The notes beneath the pieces were generated by a model. That model saw nothing but the letters and a program-made list of their open reading frames with translations. It searched no databases and was not told the DNA's origin. 9,323 bases of DNA from contig CABSMZ010000065.1 in assembly GCA_902478875.1 (NCBI GenBank), positions 1 through 9,323 of the forward strand, written 5' to 3'. The position numbers and the translations under genes are program-made. This DNA is from an uncultured Collinsella sp. (lineage in GTDB: Bacteria > Actinomycetota > Coriobacteriia > Coriobacteriales > Coriobacteriaceae). Within the stretch, counting starts at the first letter, position 1; every line of letters begins with the position of its first letter. Below, in pieces: positions 1-5,907 of the stretch.

Positions 1-21
1 GAGACAGATCTGAAATAGCTC

Positions 22-49
22 TTGCATAGCTAGTTATATAAAGTATTAT
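22..49 (+). promoter_or_regulatory. Candidate sigma70-type promoter of the deglycase-PTS operon
   Basis: TTGCAT (22-27) and TATTAT (44-49) are separated by 16 bases in an AT-rich stretch that contrasts with the GC-rich gene downstream. A start near position 56 would give a leader of about 45 nt. Upstream genes cannot be seen, so this may be an internal promoter of a longer operon. Identified by eye from the consensus only. Confidence 0.4.
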
Positions 50-58
50 AACGTCATG

Positions 59-79
59 GGATGAATGAAGGGTTCATCC
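59..79 (+). promoter_or_regulatory. Inverted repeat, possible operator of the deglycase operon
   Basis: GGATGAA (59-65) and TTCATCC (73-79) are perfect reverse complements with a 7-base spacer. They sit just downstream of the candidate promoter and 10 bases upstream of the Shine-Dalgarno sequence. The position fits a repressor site at the transcription start, or a weak hairpin in the leader mRNA. The binding protein is unknown, and a 7-bp dyad could also arise by chance. Confidence 0.3.
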
Positions 80-99
80 AAGTGAGTTAGGAGTAAGGG

Positions 100-1134
100 A
101 TGTTCAATTTCGATGAGCCTCGTTACGAGAAGGTTGTGAGCGATGCCCTCGCTCTCCGTCCTCAGATTGAGGCTGCCGTGGACAAGGTCTGCGAGCAGGG
201 TTATTCCAACATCTTCTTCATCGGCTGCGGCGGCACCTGGGCCCACACGCTCCCGATGAAGTATTGGGTCGAGACCACCACGGCCGACGTCGACGTCCAC
301 TGCGAGATTGCCGCTGAGTTCCTCGCATGCCCGCCCAAGACCTTCAACAAGGACTCGGTCTGCGTCTTCTCCACCCGTACCGGCACCACCCCCGAGATCA
401 TCGAGGCCGCCAAGTTCTGCCAGGAGCAGGGTGCCCGCACGCTGATGTATGTCTCCAACGACAACACCCCGGCCACTGAGTACGCCGATTACAAGTTCTT
501 CAGCTTCGCCGAGGACGACGTTCTGTGCGAGGCCATCTACACCTACCAGATCACGCTGGTCGCCCGCTTCCTCAAGAACGCCGGCGCCTTCCCCAAGTAC
601 GACACCTTCATGGAGGAGTTCGGCAACATCGCTCCGTACCTCATCAAGGCCAAGGACGCTCAGGACGAGCGCTGCGCCGCCATGGCCGAGGACTTCAAGG
701 ACACCGACTACCACATGGTGATCGGCTCCGGCATGCTCTGGGGCGAGGCCTACGACTACGCCATGTGCATCCTCGAGGAGATGCAGTGGATCAAGACCAA
801 GTCCATCCACGCCGCCGAGTTCTTCCACGGCACCATCGAGCTGTGCGAGGAGGGCACGAGCCTCATCATGCTCTACGGCGAGGACGACACCCGTAAGCTC
901 ATGGACCGCGTGGACAACTTCACTCACATGCTCGCCGACGAGAAGGGCGTCCATGTCCGCGTGAACAAGTTCGACACCGCCGAGGTCGAGCTGCCGTTCA
1001 GCGACCCCGAGTTCCGCAAGATCGTCTCCCCGATGGTCACCTACACCATCACCGAGCGTCTGAGCTGCCATCTCGAGCACGTCCGTAACCACCCGCTCAC
1101 CACGCGTCGTTACTATCACCAGATGAACTACTAA
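100..1134 (+). CDS. SIS-domain 6-phospho-fructosamine deglycase (FrlB/GfrF/FraB-like)
   Basis: A 344-residue SIS-family protein. FrlB/GfrF/FraB enzymes cleave 6-phosphorylated Amadori compounds (fructoselysine-, glucoselysine- or fructose-asparagine-6-phosphate) to glucose-6-phosphate and the free amine in the cytosol. The first SIS domain spans about residues 35-165, with a phosphosugar-loop GCGGT at 42-46. The second spans about 200-320 and starts with VIGSG at 207-211. Glu227 and His243 (in AEFFHG) are 16 residues apart, the spacing I recall for the catalytic Glu/His pair of FraB. The C-terminus RRYYHQMNY resembles the FrlB end. The length is normal for the family. The start is fixed by AGGAG at 89-93, six bases before the ATG. 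Codons are extremely biased to C/G third positions, more so than in the neighbours, suggesting high expression. The adjacent mannose-family PTS genes match the Salmonella gfr layout. The exact substrate cannot be told from sequence. Confidence 0.85.
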   Translation: MFNFDEPRYEKVVSDALALRPQIEAAVDKVCEQGYSNIFFIGCGGTWAHTLPMKYWVETTTADVDVHCEIAAEFLACPPKTFNKDSVCVFSTRTGTTPEIIEAAKFCQEQGARTLMYVSNDNTPATEYADYKFFSFAEDDVLCEAIYTYQITLVARFLKNAGAFPKYDTFMEEFGNIAPYLIKAKDAQDERCAAMAEDFKDTDYHMVIGSGMLWGEAYDYAMCILEEMQWIKTKSIHAAEFFHGTIELCEEGTSLIMLYGEDDTRKLMDRVDNFTHMLADEKGVHVRVNKFDTAEVELPFSDPEFRKIVSPMVTYTITERLSCHLEHVRNHPLTTRRYYHQMNY

Positions 1135-1155
1135 TCCTCTCAAATTGCTGCGGTT

Positions 1156-1194
1156 GTCTGCAGGCGAGCTGCGCAGAATGCCTCGCCTGCAGAC
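1156..1194 (+). other. Perfect 13-bp inverted repeat between deglycase and IIC genes
   Basis: GTCTGCAGGCGAG (1156-1168) is exactly complementary to CTCGCCTGCAGAC (1182-1194), with a 13-base loop that contains the small palindrome CTGCGCAG. In RNA this is a very stable hairpin. Only a weak T run (TGTTT) follows, so it is not a convincing full terminator. It may cause partial termination, or protect or process the mRNA so that the enzyme is made in excess over the permease. It ends 21 bases before the preferred IIC start. Confidence 0.7.
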
Positions 1195-1215
1195 CTGTTT
1201 CTGGGGTTGATCGAA

Positions 1216-1989
1216 ATGGTTGTCCAGTATCTTCTAGTTGCACTGGTCGCATTTATTGCGTCCATGGACGAGCAATTATTTGGCATTACGATGCTTGGTC
1301 GTCCGCTGTTTACGAGCCTGTTCGTTGGCCTGATCCTTGGCGATGTCCAGCAGGGCGTTATCGTCGGCGCTGCTTTGGAGTCCATGTTCATGGGCGCCAT
1401 CATGGTCGGTGCGGCGGTTCCTCCCGAGGTCTATGCTTCCGGCGTGCTTGGCTGCGCGTTTGCCGTCATTACGGGTACGGGCACGGCAACTGCCGTCGCA
1501 CTCGCCCTTCCCGTCTCCGTCTTCCTTCAGGTGTGGCGCAACTTCTGCTACGCCGTTCCGGGTGCCTTTGCCTGCAAGAAGATTGAGACCGCTCTGGCAA
1601 ATCGCGATCTTGCCAAGGCGAACCTGTACCATCTGACCGTCGTGCCGCTGTCGATTGGCATTCCGTCTGCACTGCTGGTGTTTTGCTCGCTGTTCTTTGG
1701 TGCCGACCTCATCAACAATGCGCTCAACGCGATTCCGCAGTTTGTGATGGACGGCCTCAACGTTGCATCCGGCGTCATGGTCTGCATCGGCTTCGCACTT
1801 CTTATCAGGACCATGGGCGATAACAAGCTGCTTCCTTGGCTGTTCCTGGGATTCATTATGGTCATCTACCTCAAGATGGACGTTATCGGCGTCGCCGCAG
1901 CTGCCATTTGCGTCGCACTGCTCCTGGCCTTCCGCGAGGGCTCGTCCGGTCCGCAGGCGGTTGCCGAGGATGAAGAGGAGGACTTCTAA
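1216..1989 (+). CDS. PTS system mannose/fructose/sorbose family, IIC component
   Basis: A 257-residue polytopic membrane protein: the IIC half of the mannose-family PTS permease channel, acting in the cytoplasmic membrane with IID. It begins with a hydrophobic segment (YLLVALVAFIASMDEQ) and carries family-typical elements: GRPLFTSLFVGLILGD at about 28-43, GAALE at 51-55 and VPPE at 68-71. It has repeated hydrophobic segments and a short acidic tail (EDEEEDF). The length is normal for AgaC/ManY/SorA-type proteins. A TTG at 1207 is also open in frame. I prefer ATG 1216 because GGGG at 1203-1206 is a workable ribosome site for it but abuts the TTG. The tail codons double as the GAGGAGG Shine-Dalgarno of the next gene, and the TAA overlaps its ATG by one base. 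Paired with the deglycase, it probably imports an Amadori compound with phosphorylation. Confidence 0.92.
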   Translation: MVVQYLLVALVAFIASMDEQLFGITMLGRPLFTSLFVGLILGDVQQGVIVGAALESMFMGAIMVGAAVPPEVYASGVLGCAFAVITGTGTATAVALALPVSVFLQVWRNFCYAVPGAFACKKIETALANRDLAKANLYHLTVVPLSIGIPSALLVFCSLFFGADLINNALNAIPQFVMDGLNVASGVMVCIGFALLIRTMGDNKLLPWLFLGFIMVIYLKMDVIGVAAAAICVALLLAFREGSSGPQAVAEDEEEDF

Positions 1990-2837
1990 TGGCTACCCAG
2001 AACACCGACCTCAAAGAGGCCAAGAAGGACGCGATTATGACTCCCGATATGTATCGGAGCATGTTCCTTCGCCAGTTTACGAGCCAGTGCTCGCAGTCGT
2101 ACGACAAGATGATGGCAATGGGCTTCATGTACACCATTCAGAAGCCCCTGCGAAAGATCTATCCCAACGACGACGATTACTATGCGGCGCTCGATCGCCA
2201 TACCGAGTTCTTTAACATCACGCCTCATGTGCTTCCGTTTGTAGCCGGCCTTACGGTTTCGATGGAAGAGCAGGCGGCTGCCGATAAGAACTTCGACACG
2301 TCCTCGATTAACGCTATGAAGGTCGGCCTCATGGGACCGCTTTCCGGCATTGGTGATTCGTTCTACTGGGGTACGTTCCGCGTGGTCGCCGCCGGCATTG
2401 GTATTGGCATCGCGTCGACGGGCAACCCGCTCGGCCCCATTGTGTACGCGCTCATCTACTCCGTGATTAACTTTGCAACGCGTATCGTCGCCGCCCATCT
2501 GGGATACGACCTGGGAACCAAGTTCCTGCAGCAGTCCGAAGAGAACAACCTTATGTCTCGCATGACGCATGCTGCCGGTGTCCTCGGAATGACCGTTATC
2601 GGCGCAATGATTGCGGCACAGGTCTCGCTGTCCACGGCTTTGACCTTTGATGTGGGTGGTTCGGAGATTGTCCTGCAGGATCTGTTCGATTCGATCTTCC
2701 CCGGTCTGCTGCCCTTGCTGGCAACGTTCGCTTGCGTTGCCCTCTATAAAAAGGGTGTCAAGACCATTTGGATTATTATTGGCATCTTCGCGATCTGCAT
2801 CATCGGAACGGGTTTGGGAGTGTTCGCGGCGGCGTAA
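1989..2837 (+). CDS. PTS system mannose/fructose/sorbose family, IID component
   Basis: A 282-residue IID subunit, partner of IIC in the membrane complex. The hallmark loop GPLSGIGDS is at residues 116-124 and is followed by FYWGTFR. The N-terminal half (MFLRQFTSQCSQSYDKM, then an amphipathic region with FFNITPHVLPFVAGL) is typical of the family. Several hydrophobic segments end in a C-terminal membrane helix (IWIIIGIFAICIIGTGLGVF). The length is normal. The start is secure: GAGGAGG at 1975-1981 lies seven bases before the ATG, and the ATG shares its A with the IIC stop (TAATG), indicating translational coupling. The gene ends the operon, with an intrinsic terminator 46 bases downstream. No IIA or IIB gene follows, so phosphorylating partners must be encoded elsewhere, perhaps upstream of the window. 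Confidence 0.95.
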   Translation: MATQNTDLKEAKKDAIMTPDMYRSMFLRQFTSQCSQSYDKMMAMGFMYTIQKPLRKIYPNDDDYYAALDRHTEFFNITPHVLPFVAGLTVSMEEQAAADKNFDTSSINAMKVGLMGPLSGIGDSFYWGTFRVVAAGIGIGIASTGNPLGPIVYALIYSVINFATRIVAAHLGYDLGTKFLQQSEENNLMSRMTHAAGVLGMTVIGAMIAAQVSLSTALTFDVGGSEIVLQDLFDSIFPGLLPLLATFACVALYKKGVKTIWIIIGIFAICIIGTGLGVFAAA

Positions 2838-2882
2838 TGTTGACTGCTACGCTCGCGCGTTGGATAACTAACTGACCGTTTG

Positions 2883-2918
2883 AAAACGGGGCTCGGCGTA
2901 AGGCCGGCCCCGTTTTTT
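2883..2918 (+). terminator. Rho-independent terminator of the deglycase-PTS operon
   Basis: AAAACGGGGC (2883-2892) pairs with GCCCCGTTTT (2907-2916). An inner CGGC/GCCG stem (2894-2897 with 2903-2906) extends the hairpin, and the T run reaches 2918. The A tract on the 5' side could also let it work in the opposite direction. Confidence 0.93.
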
Positions 2919-2970
2919 GTTTGAGGGACTTTCCGACCGTCCAAAAATCCACGCTCGTTCATTACTCACG

Positions 2971-3044
2971 TATCTCTCATCTCTCATTCGTCACTAATAC
3001 GAGAGATAACAGAAAGACGAGAGATAAATATGAGAGATAACTGA
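2971..3044. repeat. Compound GAGAGAT repeat unit, copy 1
   Basis: The 74-base unit begins with two tandem minus-strand heptamers, ATCTCTC at 2972-2978 and 2979-2985. Three plus-strand GAGAGATAA boxes follow, at 3001, 3019 and 3032 (box starts 18 and 13 bases apart). The whole unit recurs 165 bases later with no gaps and 10 mismatches by hand alignment. The inverted-then-direct arrangement makes it an interrupted palindrome, as expected of a multi-site operator. It lies far upstream of the AlbA_2 gene. Confidence 0.85.
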
Positions 3045-3052
3045 TCAGCAAA

Positions 3053-3089
3053 GAGACAAGCAATCATGGTATTGTCTCAATACTGATTG
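3053..3089 (+). other. Two overlapping dyads between the repeat units
   Basis: GAGACAA (3053-3059) is complementary to TTGTCTC (3072-3078). Overlapping it, CAATCA (3061-3066) plus GTATTG (3069-3074) pair with CAATAC (3078-3083) plus TGATTG (3084-3089), leaving a two-base bulge and a TCT loop. The two pairings share bases 3072-3078, so in RNA only one could form at a time. As DNA they could be further protein sites; GAGACAA resembles the GAGAGATAA box. Confidence 0.45.
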
Positions 3090-3115
3090 TTCTACCAGCA
3101 AAAACATGTTTAAAT
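3087..3115 (+). promoter_or_regulatory. Weak candidate promoter for the AlbA_2 gene, between the two repeat units
   Basis: TTGTTC (3087-3092) and TTAAAT (3110-3115) are 17 bases apart in AT-rich sequence. If real, copy 1 of the repeat lies upstream of the promoter and copy 2 within the leader. That arrangement is compatible with repression by occlusion or looping. Other AT-rich hexamers occur nearby (TAATAT at 3160-3165), so this choice is tentative. Confidence 0.3.
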
Positions 3116-3135
3116 GAAACAAATGGCAGATATCT

Positions 3136-3209
3136 TATCTTTCATCTCTCACTTATCTCTAATATGAGAGATAGCAGAAAGATGAGAGATAATTACGAGA
3201 GATAACTGA
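3136..3209. repeat. Compound GAGAGAT repeat unit, copy 2
   Basis: The same order as copy 1: a degenerate ATCTTTC (3137-3143), ATCTCTC (3144-3150), then plus-strand boxes at 3166 (GAGAGATAG), 3184 and 3197 (GAGAGATAA), again 18 and 13 bases apart. An extra ATCTCT at 3155-3160 and a GAGAGAC at 3208-3214 make this copy denser. It ends 58 bases before the preferred start of the AlbA_2 gene. Confidence 0.85.
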
Positions 3210-3255
3210 GAGACGAAGGAAATCTATTCGCGGCATTCTCCGCCGGGCCGAGCGA

Positions 3256-3260
3256 AAGGA
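3256..3260 (+). promoter_or_regulatory. Ribosome binding site that decides the AlbA_2 gene start
   Basis: AAGGA ends one base before the ATG at 3262 but seven bases before the in-frame ATG at 3268. The second ATG is therefore the likely start, removing two residues from the longer reading. Confidence 0.7.
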
Positions 3261-3267
3261 CATGCAG

Positions 3268-4734
3268 ATGAACGAAAACGAGCTGACCGGTCTGCTCGAG
3301 TCTTTAAGGCGCATGGGCTCGGACGATCTTAACGTCGAGGTCAAGGAGAGCGCCACGACGCTTTCCCGCGACGTATGGGAAACGGTTAGCGCATTCGCGA
3401 ATACCGCTGGCGGAATTATCGTGCTCGGCGTGAGCGAGCGCGCGGGCTTTGTCCCGGTTGAGAACTTTGAGACCGAGAAGGTGCTCAACCAATTCGTAGC
3501 GGGCATGGGTGATGCCGGCGGGCGCGGAAAACTGGCCAATCCGCCCAAATACACCATTGAACGCGTGGAGCTCCAGGGCACCGTGGTTCTGGTCATCACG
3601 ATTGAGGAGCTCGACCCGTCGAGCAAGCCTTGTTATGTCATAGAGCGGGGCGCTCAAGGCGGCAGCTACAAACGCATCGATGATAAAGATGTTCCGCTCT
3701 CGTCGACCGAGGTCCTGTCCTTGTCATCGTATGAACGGGCGAGCCCCAGTGATCGCGATGCAGTGCCCGGCGCGGTCGCAGGCGATCTTGACGAGGCCCT
3801 GGTCGACCGCACGATAGAGCGTGCTTTCTCACTGACACCTCGTGCGATGCGCGGCGCGCCGGACAAGAAAACGAAGCTGGAGCGCCTGAATTTCCTCGAC
3901 TCCCAGGGCAATGTCACTAAGGCCGGACTCCTGGCTGCGGGTGCCTATCCTCAGCAGTTCTATCCCAAGCTCTTTATCGATGTGGCGGTCTATGCCGGAA
4001 CGCAGAAGGGCGCGGCGGGGTCGTTGAGGTTCATGGACCGTACGATCTGCGAGGGAACGTTGGGCGAAATGATCTCGGATGCCGTCGCGGCAATCGCCAA
4101 GAATTTGCGGCGAACCTCGACGATCCAAGGCGTCTCGCGTGTCGACTCGCTGGAGATTCCCGAGGAAGTCCTGCGCGAGGCAATCGCCAACGCCGTAATC
4201 CACCGAGAATACGGAGATCGGTTCTGTGGGCAGTCGATCGCTGTTGACGTCTTTGATGACCGTATCGAGGTGACGAACCCCGGCGGCCTATACGGGGGAA
4301 AGACTCGCGAGAACTTGTTTGACGGCAGCTCCCGATGCCGTAACGCGACGCTCGTGAAACTCATGTCGATTGTCCCGCTGCCGGATGGCGCAGGTTCGCC
4401 GGCTGAGGGCAATGGCTCGGGCATCCCGATGATGATCGATGCCATGCGCGCGCATGGTCTGGCCGAGCCCCTGTTCTGCCCGGGGTTCGATCGGTTCAAG
4501 GTCGTACTTTACCGTTCAAAGATCGAGCCGGTCGATCATGGCGGGGGCTTAATTGTGACGGCACTCAAACATTACGGCGAGCTGGGGACGCGTGAGCTGG
4601 CAGAGCGCACGGGGCTCACAATTTCCCAGGTTAGGTCGCGCGTCAACGCGCTCATTGCTCAAGGCGAGCTTGAGCCCACGGCGCCGGCGACGAGCCGCAA
4701 CCGCAAGTATCGACTGTTGGAGCGCGTGGAATAA
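3268..4734 (+). CDS. AlbA_2 (Schlafen-type) DNA-binding, RecG_C/HATPase-like, winged-helix protein; probable transcription regulator
   Basis: A 488-residue cytosolic protein. Residues about 12-150 form an AlbA_2 domain: VEVKES at 23-28, SAFANTAGG at 41-49, LGVSE at 53-57 and GSYKRI at 132-137. Residues about 290-415 match the HATPase_c_4 module often labelled 'RecG C-terminal': EAIANAVIHREY at 304-315, IEVTNPGG at 333-340 and NGSGIPMM at 382-389. Residues about 428-485 form a winged helix (TRELAERTGLTISQV). It has no helicase motifs, so 'ATP-dependent DNA helicase RecG', a common automatic name for such proteins, would be misleading. In this family the three modules suggest a ligand- or nucleotide-responsive DNA-binding regulator; a defence role is also possible for some Schlafen-type members. 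The gene stands alone behind an operator-like array of GAGAGAT boxes, which makes autoregulation the simplest idea (inference). Length and all three domains appear intact. Confidence 0.88.
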   Translation: MNENELTGLLESLRRMGSDDLNVEVKESATTLSRDVWETVSAFANTAGGIIVLGVSERAGFVPVENFETEKVLNQFVAGMGDAGGRGKLANPPKYTIERVELQGTVVLVITIEELDPSSKPCYVIERGAQGGSYKRIDDKDVPLSSTEVLSLSSYERASPSDRDAVPGAVAGDLDEALVDRTIERAFSLTPRAMRGAPDKKTKLERLNFLDSQGNVTKAGLLAAGAYPQQFYPKLFIDVAVYAGTQKGAAGSLRFMDRTICEGTLGEMISDAVAAIAKNLRRTSTIQGVSRVDSLEIPEEVLREAIANAVIHREYGDRFCGQSIAVDVFDDRIEVTNPGGLYGGKTRENLFDGSSRCRNATLVKLMSIVPLPDGAGSPAEGNGSGIPMMIDAMRAHGLAEPLFCPGFDRFKVVLYRSKIEPVDHGGGLIVTALKHYGELGTRELAERTGLTISQVRSRVNALIAQGELEPTAPATSRNRKYRLLERVE

Positions 4735-4750
4735 ATGCGTTAGCGGACGA

Positions 4751-4782
4751 GGCGACCCAATAATCGACTCTCGATTGGCGCC
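4751..4782. other. Bulged hairpin between convergent genes
   Basis: GGCG (4751-4754), CCAAT (4757-4761) and CGA (4765-4767) pair with TCG (4771-4773), ATTGG (4774-4778) and CGCC (4779-4782), with a CTC loop and two small bulges. It sits in the 100-base gap between the convergent AlbA_2 gene and the minus-strand gene. It could be a shared transcription end. There is no T run on either side, so it is not a classical intrinsic terminator. Confidence 0.3.
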
Positions 4783-4834
4783 CACTAAGGTTAAGCGGTT
4801 GTTGCCCAGTTGACGGTGATGCTAAAGACTCGGC

Positions 4835-5326
4835 TTACGCCGGCATGGCCGCGAACCCGTCCATCAAGAACAGCCTAAGAACCAGCTTGATGACATATCC
4901 CGGTTTGACTTCTGCCGCGTCAAAGACGTGTCGCTCGGCGAGCTCGCTGCAGTATGCATAGATGTCGCGGATAAGGTCCGCGCCCGAGAGCGTAAACATG
5001 TAGCCTGCGTCCGAAAGCGCATTGGGCGCGGCGGGCAACTTGGCCATGTGGCAGAACGTTTGCAGGTCGGGCGCCATAACATTCTGGTAGTCGAGGTGGC
5101 CGCTGGCATCCTGTGCGGCAAGCTCCAATTGGCGCACAAAATCCAGCGCCGCTGCCAGCACAAAGCTCGGCGTAGGCGCGTTGACGTCCTGAGTGGTCGC
5201 CACGAGCCTGCCCGCCGCCTGCGTGACAAGCCAAGCGACCTCGCGCTGGCAACGCACGGCCTTGCGCGTAACCGGCTTGATGGACGAAGAAGAAACGCTC
5301 CCCTTAGGCGGATTCGAAGCAGCCAT
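4835..5326 (-). CDS. Conserved-looking hypothetical protein, mostly helical
   Basis: A 163-residue protein that I do not recognise. The first 18 residues are Ser/Pro-rich and probably flexible. The rest is predicted by eye to be helical and Ala/Leu-rich. It has no signal peptide, membrane segment, cysteine cluster or catalytic motif that I can see. Coding is supported by a strong minus-strand Shine-Dalgarno, GGGAGGG (complement of 5331-5337), four bases before the ATG. Codon use is also like that of the other genes. A TATACT on the minus strand (5384-5389) could be its -10 box, but no good -35 sits at the right distance. It is convergent with the AlbA_2 gene and divergent from the endonuclease-like gene. 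Nothing in the context assigns a function. Confidence 0.7.
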   Translation of the reverse strand: MAASNPPKGSVSSSSIKPVTRKAVRCQREVAWLVTQAAGRLVATTQDVNAPTPSFVLAAALDFVRQLELAAQDASGHLDYQNVMAPDLQTFCHMAKLPAAPNALSDAGYMFTLSGADLIRDIYAYCSELAERHVFDAAEVKPGYVIKLVLRLFLMDGFAAMPA

Positions 5327-5337
5327 AAGACCCTCCC

Positions 5338-5907
5338 ATGAACAATCCGGCCCAACAGGCCCGGACGAAACACGTGCTACATCAGTATACAGGGGAGTGG
5401 GGTAGCGGGGTACAAGTGCGCCAGTGGCAAACCGAGAGCATCAACAATGTGCCTCCGCTCTATTTGGACGATGGTACGTGGGTCATTAAGTACTCGGTTC
5501 AAGCGCCGGGTACCGTTGGTTTTCGAGACCAGAATTACAACCGTAAAATGCTCAACTGCATGGAATGTGGCGTCCCAGTCGGAGTCATATTTGCAACCGA
5601 GGTGGGCTATAAGGTGCTCGGCCTTGCGTTTGTTGAGCGGTTCGAGCCCGAAAACGGATGGTTTGTTCTGCACGGTCCTGTTCATAAAGGCGGACCGGAC
5701 CCTCGTTTTGCGCCCGACATGAGTTATCTGAAGCACATACCCGTCGATATTGAGTTTGCCGGACAGGGTGCGACCGACGACGAAATTTGGCTTTGGCGGT
5801 CTTTTACGATCGTGTTGTTTGATCGGATCGCGCGGCGATGCAATTTCGCGCACGCCTGCTGGTGCATGCTCTTCCTGATTTGTATAGCGAGAGGGGAGCG
5901 AGCGTGA
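5338..5907 (+). CDS. Restriction-endonuclease-like N-terminal domain protein, probably frameshifted near its 3' end
   Basis: A 189-residue reading. Residues about 16-140 resemble the N-terminal SRA/PUA-like part of HNH-type restriction endonucleases: YLDDGTWVIKYSVQ, then DQNYNRKMLNCMECGVPVGV, LGLAFVERFE and FVLHGPV. In such proteins this part is usually followed by a helix and an HNH nuclease. Here the last 26 residues (from about 164) are Cys/Trp-rich and look out of frame. The overlapping frame instead reads FRARLLVHALPDLYSERGASVSW, which fits the expected helix. The switch point coincides with a GATCG GATCG tandem at 5821-5830; one copy fewer would fuse this gene to the next (289 residues). 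The ATG at 5338 has no ribosome site and is only 11 bases from the divergent gene, so the real start may be an internal GTG (5374 or 5416). The similarity is recalled from family pattern, and no HNH motif is present. Confidence 0.55.
   Translation: MNNPAQQARTKHVLHQYTGEWGSGVQVRQWQTESINNVPPLYLDDGTWVIKYSVQAPGTVGFRDQNYNRKMLNCMECGVPVGVIFATEVGYKVLGLAFVERFEPENGWFVLHGPVHKGGPDPRFAPDMSYLKHIPVDIEFAGQGATDDEIWLWRSFTIVLFDRIARRCNFAHACWCMLFLICIARGERA
5821..5830. repeat. Tandem GATCG duplication at a probable frameshift
   Basis: GATCG occurs twice in a row (5821-5825 and 5826-5830). Removing one copy joins the frame of the upstream gene, after Phe161, to the frame that runs to 6212, giving the junction F-D-R-A-A-M-Q-F-R. 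It lies exactly where the upstream protein stops looking natural. Confidence 0.6.
5891..5898 (+). promoter_or_regulatory. Ribosome binding site for a possible GTG start at 5904
   Basis: GAGGGGAG lies five bases before GTG 5904. That GTG overlaps the TGA of the upstream gene as GTGA, a classic translational-coupling arrangement. It supports separate translation of the zinc-ribbon protein even if the upstream frame is broken. Confidence 0.45.

Noticed and set aside
46..1143. A 365-codon minus-strand open frame opposite the deglycase
   Set aside because: It is a mirror effect of the extreme C/G third-position bias of the deglycase. The product is low-complexity Val/Leu/Gly-rich with no family features, and the plus-strand protein is clearly a SIS enzyme.
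2971..3209. CRISPR array
   Set aside because: There are only two units of 74 bases with one 91-base spacer. The units contain internal heptamer boxes in both orientations, and no cas genes are present.
2971..3209. MITE or insertion-sequence remnant
   Set aside because: I see no terminal inverted repeats bounded by target duplications and no transposase. The regular box spacing fits an operator array better.
3262..3264. ATG 3262 as the start of the AlbA_2 gene
   Set aside because: The AAGGA ribosome site is only one base away; ATG 3268 has the proper seven-base spacing.
5838..5840. ATG 5838 as the start of the zinc-ribbon gene
   Set aside because: There is no ribosome site upstream, and the sequence there looks like the interior of the endonuclease-like protein. 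GTG 5904 has a good site if the gene is separate.
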